Shown: positions 58,855 to 64,000 of the stretch, in pieces | How the letters are laid out: each line of letters begins with the position of its first letter | Position numbering within the stretch: position 1 is the stretch's first letter | NCBI RefSeq assembly: GCF_013403245.1 | Contig: NZ_JACBNQ010000001.1 | Span: 124,001-188,000 of the forward strand | Direction: 5' to 3' | DNA from: Sedimentibacter hydroxybenzoicus DSM 7310 | GTDB taxonomy: Bacteria > Bacillota > Clostridia > Tissierellales > Sedimentibacteraceae | Length of the DNA stretch: 64,000 nt | Program-made: the position numbers and the translations under genes | Notes under the pieces: generated by a model | What the model was told of the DNA's origin: nothing | Databases searched by the model: none | What the model saw: the letters and a program-made list of their open reading frames with translations, nothing else

Positions 58855-59736
58855 ATGGATTACATGATAAGAGCAATAGATAAGAAAAAAACATTCAGAT
58901 TATTTATGGTAAAATCCACAAATGCTGTGGAAGAAGCAAGATGCAGACACAATACAACTCCCACAGTTTCAGCGGCTTTAGGAAGAACATTGACCGCAGG
59001 CTTGATGATGGGATATATGATGAAAAATGAAAAGGATAAGCTCACCATCAACATCAACGGAGGCGGCCCAATCGGAACAATTTTAGCTGTAGTCAATAAC
59101 AATGGTGAAATAAAAGGATATGTTGAAAATTCGAATGTAGATTTGCCCTTAAAGCCAAACGGCAAATTAGATGTTGGAGGAGCAGTTGGTATAAACGGCA
59201 AGATTACAGTGATGATGGATATTGGTTTAAAGGAACCGTATGTTGGAAGCACGGATATCGTAACCGGCGAAATCGGTGAAGATATCGCAATGTATTATTG
59301 GCTTTCCGAACAACAAAATTCTGCTGTTGCATTAGGTGTCTTGGTTGACAGAGATTACAGCATTAAGTCCGCAGGTGGCTTTATAGTTCAGACATTACCG
59401 TTTGTAGAAGATGAAGACCTTGAAAAGTTAGAGAATGTACTAAATAATCTGAAATCTGTTTCTGATTATTTTGATAACGATGATGATGTTGAAGTAATAG
59501 CAAAAAAATTATTTGTTGATTTTGACATTGAAATAATGGAGAAAATACCCGTTGGGTTTAAATGCGACTGTTCTGAAGAAAGAATGGAAAGAGGATTAAT
59601 TTCTTTAGGTAAGAAGGAATTAAAAGAAATAATAGAAGAAGATGAGCAAATAGAAACTGTTTGCCACTTCTGCAATGAAAAATATTTATTTAATGGCGAC
59701 AAATTAAATAATATATTAAAATATATAGAACAATAA
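58855..59736 (+). CDS. hslO: Hsp33 redox-regulated chaperone
   Basis: A 293-residue chaperone activated by oxidation. The N-terminal core (LGRTLTAGLMMGYMMKNEKDKL, GGGPIGTILAVVNNNGEIKGYVEN) is followed by the C-terminal zinc domain with CDCSEE and CHFCNEKY; the four cysteines bind zinc when reduced and form disulfides under oxidative stress. In a strict anaerobe it would respond to oxygen or HOCl exposure. It begins three bases after the methyltransferase stop. Confidence 0.94.
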   Translation: MDYMIRAIDKKKTFRLFMVKSTNAVEEARCRHNTTPTVSAALGRTLTAGLMMGYMMKNEKDKLTININGGGPIGTILAVVNNNGEIKGYVENSNVDLPLKPNGKLDVGGAVGINGKITVMMDIGLKEPYVGSTDIVTGEIGEDIAMYYWLSEQQNSAVALGVLVDRDYSIKSAGGFIVQTLPFVEDEDLEKLENVLNNLKSVSDYFDNDDDVEVIAKKLFVDFDIEIMEKIPVGFKCDCSEERMERGLISLGKKELKEIIEEDEQIETVCHFCNEKYLFNGDKLNNILKYIEQ

Positions 59737-59740
59737 AATA

Positions 59741-59779
59741 TAGAGCTAATGGAAAAAATCCAATAGCTCTAATTTTTTT
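59741..59779. terminator. Bidirectional terminator
   Basis: TAGAGCTA-a-TGGA (59741-59753) pairs with TCCA-a-TAGCTCTA (59759-59771), then a T-run. It closes hslO and reaches into the stop of the convergent lipoprotein gene. Confidence 0.85.
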
Positions 59780-60155
59780 TTGGTGCTATTTTAATACAGT
59801 CCTCAACAGCATCTAAAAGACCTTTGCATGAATTTGTTGCTCCTGCAATCATATCAACTTTAAGTGTTTGACCATCTATAATCTGTTTTGGTAATTTTTC
59901 AAAAACAGGTTTTGCTATATCAGGAGTTTCCTGGTTTTCTCCAACTATAATAGATAGTATTTCTGTATCGCTGAAAGTTACCGTTACAGGAATATCACCG
60001 AAATTTCCCTTTGCGGAAGCAGTATATTCTCCTGCCTTATAAATTGCTGAATCCAAAGGTGCAGATGGATCTGATCCAACGGTATTTGTTGCACATGATG
60101 AAAGACTGAATATCATCAAAATGCATAAACTTAAACTAATAATTCTTTTTAACAT
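59769..60155 (-). CDS. FMN-binding lipoprotein
   Basis: A 128-residue lipoprotein. The signal peptide ends in the lipobox LSSC (Cys21). Residues ~38-125 form an FMN_bind domain: YKAGEYTASAKGNFGDIPVTV and MIAGATNSCKGLLDAVEDCI, where the Thr of GATNS aligns with the FMN-linked Thr of NqrC/RnfG-type proteins. Such proteins pass electrons at the membrane surface or serve extracellular flavin-linked reductases. AGGAGGAGAA precedes the ATG. Upstream lie a 16-bp palindrome and a MerR-type promoter. It is convergent with hslO. Confidence 0.85.
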   Translation of the reverse strand: MLKRIISLSLCILMIFSLSSCATNTVGSDPSAPLDSAIYKAGEYTASAKGNFGDIPVTVTFSDTEILSIIVGENQETPDIAKPVFEKLPKQIIDGQTLKVDMIAGATNSCKGLLDAVEDCIKIAPKKN

Positions 60156-60173
60156 TTATTTCTCCTCCTAAAA

Positions 60174-60209
60174 TTATAATTAGTTTGTTTATTAACAAAC
60201 TAATTATAA
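60174..60209. promoter_or_regulatory. 16-bp perfect inverted repeat, probable operator
   Basis: TTATAATTAGTTTGTT (60174-60189) and AACAAACTAATTATAA (60194-60209) are complementary with a four-base centre. It overlaps the -10 box of the lipoprotein promoter, so a bound regulator would repress. The shape fits a TetR or MarR homodimer more than MerR. The regulator gene is not in the window. Confidence 0.65.
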
Positions 60210-60233
60210 ACCTTAGTCCAGCACTAATGTCAA
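60203..60233 (-). promoter_or_regulatory. MerR-type promoter (19-bp spacer) of the FMN-binding lipoprotein
   Basis: On the minus strand a perfect TTGACA (60228-60233) and perfect TATAAT (60203-60208) are 19 bases apart. The spacer carries the dyad TTAGT-GCTGG-ACTAA (60213-60227). An overlong spacer with a dyad inside is the hallmark of promoters activated by MerR-family DNA distortion, and a MerR gene lies directly upstream. Confidence 0.65.
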
Positions 60234-60247
60234 TGCTTAAAAAGCAA

Positions 60248-60833
60248 TTATTCGTTTGTGAATGGTAAAAACACTCCATGGTAGTTATATTTTTCACCAT
60301 CTATAATATCTGAAGCCAAATAAATTAAAAAGCTATCACCCGATAAAATAAGTTTGTTTTTTTTAAAATATTCCATAGCATCTTTAAAATGAACATGACC
60401 GATAGGTTCAATATCAGGTTTTATTATTACTGTGAATATGTAATCTGACGGATTAATAGATATAGTTCTTGTTTATTTTATCCGGAATAAAACTAAAATA
60501 CTCCTTATATTTGTTTAACATATTTAACTTTGCAGATTCAAATTTAAGCTTTTGTTCAATATCATAGGCTTGTTTATCAAATAAGGAAGAAAGCTCATGA
60601 GATGAGATATCACTAACCATTTTTGAAGCTTGAGAAAGTGAAAATCCAAGACTGCTGTAAAATTTACAGGTTGAAACCTTTCTTACGTCATAGTTTGAGT
60701 AATATCGATAATTATTGGCTTTATCTTTATATGGATTAATAATTTTCTTTTTCTCATACTGTCGTACTGTGTCTACAGTCAGCCCTTGCATTTTAGCAAA
60801 ACTACTTATAGTATATTTCACAATTACCTCCAT
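60248..60833 (-). pseudogene. MerR-family regulator broken by a frameshift
   Basis: The first 126 codons (60453-60833) encode a MerR winged helix (YTISSFAKMQGLTVDTVRQYEKK, NYRYYSNYDVRKVSTCKFYSSLGFSLSQASKMV) and a dimerisation helix, then stop at NKNYIY. From ~60470 to 60248 a second frame continues without interruption: SINPSDYIFTVIIKPDIEP, then IGHVHFKDAMEYFKKNK and YNYHGVFLPFTNE, the likely effector domain. The span of 586 bases is one base off a multiple of three. The shift must lie at 60456-60472, between the two frames' stops. It is a genuine mutation, a sequencing error or, less likely, programmed frameshifting. Confidence 0.75.
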
Positions 60834-60854
60834 CTTTAATATATCATTGACACA

Positions 60855-60883
60855 ATTGTAACATATATTTTTTGCGTATACAA
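60855..60883 (-). promoter_or_regulatory. Probable promoter of the MerR gene
   Basis: Minus-strand TTGTAT (60878-60883), 17 bases, TACAAT (60855-60860), ~25 bases before the start codon. The rest of the 290-base gap up to 61127 contains two small hairpins (AAGCG/CGCTT at ~60997-61018 and GGGC-AAA-GCCC at ~61035) and no gene that I can support. Confidence 0.45.
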
Positions 60884-61126
60884 TAATATGAGCTTAAATT
60901 GGTCACGCCCAAAATACGACTAATAGAATCTTCTAACACTTCATATATTACTAAACGGAATTGATATATACCATAAAATTAATTATAATTAATTAAGCGA
61001 GTGTTCAACTCCCCGCTTAAAACATTGAATGACGGGCAAAGCCCTTATTGAATAATATTAATACTATTATTTTTTCAACAATAAGTTAATATTTACAATT
61101 GAAAATATATTATGGGAGGACGTTAT

Positions 61127-61558
61127 ATGAGATATTTGGCAAAAGAAGATTCGAAGTGTATTCAATGCAAAGCTTGCGAAGAAATATGTTCTACAACCTA
61201 CTTCAAGGTAAATGATAGAAACAAGTCGTGCATTCAAATTAATGAGAAGGATGGTATGCCTGAAATAAACGTTTGCGACCAGTGCGGCGAATGTATAGAC
61301 ATATGTCCTGTAATGGCTATAACGAGAGATAAAAAAGGAATTGTAAGAATAAATAAAAAAATATGTGTCGGATGCTTCATGTGTGTCGGTTTTTGTTCTA
61401 AGCTGTCAATGAGACAGCATGACGACCATATCGAACCTTTTAAATGTATCGCTTGTGATATGTGTTCCAAGGTCTGTCCTACCGGCGCAATCTATATATC
61501 TGAAAGAGATGATTCGGAAGCTTTAGAAATGCCGTTAGAAAAGATTTTTAATAAGTAG
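61127..61558 (+). CDS. Polyferredoxin partner of aldehyde oxidoreductase
   Basis: A 143-residue protein with four [4Fe-4S] motifs: CIQCKACEEIC, CDQCGECIDICP, CVGCFMCVGFC and CIACDMCSKVCP, sixteen cysteines in all. This is the small electron-transfer subunit often encoded before aldehyde:ferredoxin oxidoreductase. It would carry electrons from the tungsten enzyme to ferredoxin or a flavoprotein. The start at 61127 follows GGGAGGA; the earlier in-frame codon at 61112 precedes that site. It ends ten bases before the oxidoreductase. Confidence 0.9.
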   Translation: MRYLAKEDSKCIQCKACEEICSTTYFKVNDRNKSCIQINEKDGMPEINVCDQCGECIDICPVMAITRDKKGIVRINKKICVGCFMCVGFCSKLSMRQHDDHIEPFKCIACDMCSKVCPTGAIYISERDDSEALEMPLEKIFNK

Positions 61559-61567
61559 GAGGACGCT

Positions 61568-63724
61568 ATGGATATAATAACTTTAAAAAATAATCATAAA
61601 CTGTTAAAAGAATATAAATATGAACTGGGTAAAATAGATAAGGGTTATGCAAACAGAACATTGTATGTAAATGTTTCTGATAACAACATTATGGAAAAGC
61701 CTGTTACACAAATGATGAAGGATAAATTTGTAGGCGGTAAGGGCTTTGGATTATGGTATCTGTGGAATGCGGTAACATCTGAAACTAAGTGGAACGATCC
61801 TGAAAATGAAATAGTAATAGCAGGAGGTCCTGTTTGTGGTATTACGCAGTATGCCGGTACAGGCAAATCTCTGGTATGCAGCTTATCTCCTTTGACGGAT
61901 ATCCCCATAGATTCAAACGTAGGCGGATTTTTTGGTCCTTTACTGAAATTCTCAGGCTTTGATGCTTTAGAAATACAAGGTAAGGCAGAAAAGGATGTAA
62001 TAGTTTATATAGATGGAAATACAGGCGTTGTTACAATAGAAGAAGCCCCTCTTGAGGCTGTTGACGGACACGTATTAGGTGAACAGCTGACGGAAATGTA
62101 TGCCGATAATGAGGCGGATAAAAGAAACGTTGCGGTTGTTACGGCAGGTACAGGTGCGGAGCATTCCCGCTTCGGACTGTTAAACTTTACATTTTATGAC
62201 CCCCGAAGAAAAGTTACGAGATTAAAGCAAGCAGGAAGGGGCGGGATAGGAACAGTTTTCAGAGATAAAAAAATAAAGGCGTTGATTGTTAAATTCAGCA
62301 ATGTAAAAGGCGATTTAAACAATCCTTTTGATCAAGCCATAATAAACAAGACAGGTATCAAGTATCATAAGGAAATACATGACCTTGACAGCAAGCAAAA
62401 TAACATGAGAAAAATAGGGACAGCAAACATAATAGAAGTAATGGATGCGTATGATTTGCTTCCTGTCATGAACTATCAGTATGGTATGCACCCTGATACT
62501 CAAAATATAAAATCAACTGTGTTTATAGAAAAATATATTACTCAAGGTGTTCAGGACGGATGCTGGTATGGATGCTCAATGGCATGTGCGAAGGCAGCTG
62601 ATAACTTTGAATTAAAGACAGGTCCATATAAGGGTCAAAAGGTAACTGTTGACGGACCGGAGTATGAAAATGCAGCGGGACTCGGCTCAAATTGTGCAAT
62701 ATTTGATCCTGAAGGAATTTTAGAGCTTAACTTTTATTGTGACACATATGCAATTGATACTATTTCATTTGGTACGGCAACGGCATTTGCAATGGAATGC
62801 TACGAAAGAGGTATTATCAACAAGGAAATAACAGGCGGCATGGAACTAAACTTCGGAAACTTTGAAGCTGCGGCAGAATTGTTACATCAGATGTCGAGAG
62901 GAGAAGGTTTCGGTGTTACGGTAGGGCAGGGAATTAATAGAATGAAAAAACTGTTCGCTGAAAAATACGGTGCGGATCCTGATTTCTTATTTGACATAGG
63001 TATGGAACAAAAAGGTTTGGAATATTCAGAATACGGTTCGAAAGAATCATTGGCACAGCAAGGAGGCTACGGTCTGACAAACAAAGGTCCCCAGCACGAT
63101 GAAGCGTGGCTGATATTCATGGATATGGTTAACAACCAGATTCCTACCTTTGAAGATAAGGCAGAAGCACTTCATTACTTCCCCATGTTCAGAACATGGT
63201 TCGGGCTGTATGGATTATGTAAGCTGCCTTGGAATGACATTGTTCCGGCTGACAATAAATATACTTCGGAGCCTGCAAAAGTTCCGGAACATGTTCAAAA
63301 CTATTTAGACGTTGTATACGGTGTTACGGGTAAAAAATTGAGTGTTTCCGATATGATTAAGGAATCCGAAAGAGTATATAACTTCCAGAAAATATTCTGT
63401 ATCAGAATGGGTAAGGGCTTAAGAGCCAATGACAGAACACCGTACCGCTCAATGGGTCCGGTTACAAAGGAAGAATATGAATCAAGACAGGAACGATATG
63501 ACAGCCAATTAAAAGAAAAAGTAGTATATGATCCGGAAGGCAAATCAACCGAAGAAAAAATAGCCGTTCTTAGAAAGTACAGAGAAAATCAATATGAATT
63601 GCTGATGGATGCCGTTTACAAAAGAAGAGGATGGAATTCCAATGCCGTACCTAAATTAGAACATTTAAAATATCTGGATATGGAATTACCTGAATTGATA
63701 GAAGTTATTAAAGATTTGCAGTAA
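61568..63724 (+). CDS. Aldehyde ferredoxin oxidoreductase (tungsten-type)
   Basis: A 718-residue AOR-family enzyme that oxidises aldehydes to acids or, with reduced ferredoxin, acids to aldehydes. Signatures are FVGGKGFGLWYLWNA, GPVCGITQYAGTGKS, a VGGFFGPLLKFSGFDALEI pterin-binding stretch, and the FeS ligands CWYGCSMACAK with a fourth Cys in GLYGLCKLPW. The length exceeds the ~600 residues of Pyrococcus AOR by extra C-terminal helices. In amino-acid fermenters it removes aldehydes formed from 2-oxo acids. AGGAGGA precedes the ATG. Confidence 0.94.
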   Translation: MDIITLKNNHKLLKEYKYELGKIDKGYANRTLYVNVSDNNIMEKPVTQMMKDKFVGGKGFGLWYLWNAVTSETKWNDPENEIVIAGGPVCGITQYAGTGKSLVCSLSPLTDIPIDSNVGGFFGPLLKFSGFDALEIQGKAEKDVIVYIDGNTGVVTIEEAPLEAVDGHVLGEQLTEMYADNEADKRNVAVVTAGTGAEHSRFGLLNFTFYDPRRKVTRLKQAGRGGIGTVFRDKKIKALIVKFSNVKGDLNNPFDQAIINKTGIKYHKEIHDLDSKQNNMRKIGTANIIEVMDAYDLLPVMNYQYGMHPDTQNIKSTVFIEKYITQGVQDGCWYGCSMACAKAADNFELKTGPYKGQKVTVDGPEYENAAGLGSNCAIFDPEGILELNFYCDTYAIDTISFGTATAFAMECYERGIINKEITGGMELNFGNFEAAAELLHQMSRGEGFGVTVGQGINRMKKLFAEKYGADPDFLFDIGMEQKGLEYSEYGSKESLAQQGGYGLTNKGPQHDEAWLIFMDMVNNQIPTFEDKAEALHYFPMFRTWFGLYGLCKLPWNDIVPADNKYTSEPAKVPEHVQNYLDVVYGVTGKKLSVSDMIKESERVYNFQKIFCIRMGKGLRANDRTPYRSMGPVTKEEYESRQERYDSQLKEKVVYDPEGKSTEEKIAVLRKYRENQYELLMDAVYKRRGWNSNAVPKLEHLKYLDMELPELIEVIKDLQ

Positions 63725-63729
63725 GTAGT

Positions 63730-63758
63730 TGTCATCCTGAGCGATAGGGAAGGATCTC
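63730..63758. repeat. Family-1 repeat
   Basis: TGTCATCCTGAGCG with GGAAGGATCTCA, inserted between the oxidoreductase and the ThiS-like gene and supplying the latter's upstream region. Confidence 0.75.
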
Positions 63759-63765
63759 AAAGGGA

Positions 63766-63972
63766 GTGATTTGTATCATTAAGTTAAACAACAGAGATTT
63801 TCAGTGGGAACAAGGAATGACTGTTGAAGATATCATGAAAATAAAGAAATTTTCATACTCAAGAATCATCGTTAAGGTTAATGACAAGCATATAGAGCAA
63901 GAAGATTATGCTGTGACCGTTGTTAATGACGGAGATGACGTTAAGATGATTCACCTGTTGGCAGGGGGTTAA
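63766..63972 (+). CDS. MoaD/ThiS-like sulfur-carrier protein
   Basis: A ~68-residue ubiquitin-like protein ending in HLLAGG, the C-terminal di-glycine on which sulfur is loaded as a thiocarboxylate. KLNNRDFQWEQGMTVEDIM and VNDKHIEQEDYAVTVVNDGDDVKMI fit ThiS/MoaD folds. Next to AOR such proteins probably give sulfur for tungstopterin or are adaptors to MoeB-like activators. The start is unclear: GTG at 63766 is the only standard start codon in frame, but GGGAG overlaps it; an ATC at 63775 or ATT at 63778 would sit better. The repeat just upstream may have erased the original start. Confidence 0.78.
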   Translation: MICIIKLNNRDFQWEQGMTVEDIMKIKKFSYSRIIVKVNDKHIEQEDYAVTVVNDGDDVKMIHLLAGG

Positions 63973-64000
63973 TGAAAACAGTATAAGCGACCGGCACCAA

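Noticed and set aside
60900-61126. Possible riboswitch (for example a molybdenum/tungsten cofactor motif) before the aldehyde oxidoreductase cluster
   Set aside because: Only two short hairpins are visible and none of the conserved internal loops that I know of; no alternative terminator/antiterminator pair can be drawn.

Overview
This window looks like a stretch of chromosome from a low-GC, anaerobic, motile, spore-forming Firmicute of the class Clostridia or Tissierellia. The evidence is AT-rich coding with AGGAGG ribosome sites and frequent TTG starts, flagellins with sigma-D promoters, WhiA and an alpha/beta-type spore protein, an aldehyde:ferredoxin oxidoreductase, and a NuoE/NuoF/GltD-type flavin complex. 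A genus such as Sedimentibacter is possible but cannot be shown from the sequence. There is no prophage, transposase or CRISPR array.

Layout. 1-10.3 kb is a motility and flagellin-glycosylation block. It holds the 3' end of a large flagellin, a HicBA toxin-antitoxin pair, a Maf-type (DUF115) glycosyltransferase, and a run of NeuB-like synthase, NeuA-HAD fusion, CBS-cupin (mannose-6-phosphate isomerase-like) fusion and pyruvyltransferase-family protein. A complete flagellin follows, with a sigma-D promoter and a structured leader. 10.3-13.6 kb holds an EAL-type c-di-GMP protein and a chemotaxis receptor behind a consensus sigma-D promoter. 13.7-21.6 kb is a guanidino-compound catabolic locus: a divergent GntR/FCD regulator, two amidinohydrolases flanking RocB, an aminotransferase, a 2-hydroxyacid dehydrogenase and a sodium symporter. 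21.7-25.6 kb carries a two-component system and a second chemoreceptor. 25.6-32.1 kb holds NAD kinase, a pseudouridine synthase, asparaginase, a PHP protein, IspD, IspF and a short FtsH-like protease. 32.1-35.7 kb has a probable 6S RNA, a LacI-type regulator, a small anchored protein and an M18 aminopeptidase. 35.9-41.7 kb encodes a three-subunit flavoprotein complex resembling Sporomusa-type Nfn (StnABC). 41.8-46.7 kb is the most scarred stretch: a RelB/DinJ-YoeB-like module with a third small gene, an AAA/DUF4143 ATPase, and an ECF sigma/anti-sigma pair joined by a deletion. 46.9-59.8 kb is mostly housekeeping: Hbd, GlnRS, methyltransferases, a sigma-54 activator, NUDIX, WhiA, HPr, a parvulin, tRNA-Leu, an MFS carrier, a spore protein and Hsp33. 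59.8-64 kb holds an FMN-binding lipoprotein behind a MerR-type promoter, a frameshifted MerR gene, and a polyferredoxin/aldehyde oxidoreductase/ThiS-like cluster.

How the parts may work together. The glycosylation genes could form a route from fructose-6-phosphate through mannose-6-phosphate to a CMP-activated nonulosonate of the KDN type, which Maf would transfer to flagellin. The 14.6-21.6 kb operon could import an arginine-like guanidino compound, deiminate it, cleave it, and transaminate and reduce the product. The Stn-like complex and the aldehyde oxidoreductase both exchange electrons with ferredoxin, as expected in an amino-acid fermenter. Two families of short dispersed repeats run through the window and have become terminators and even gene ends. 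All functions are read from motifs and remembered families; no database search was possible.
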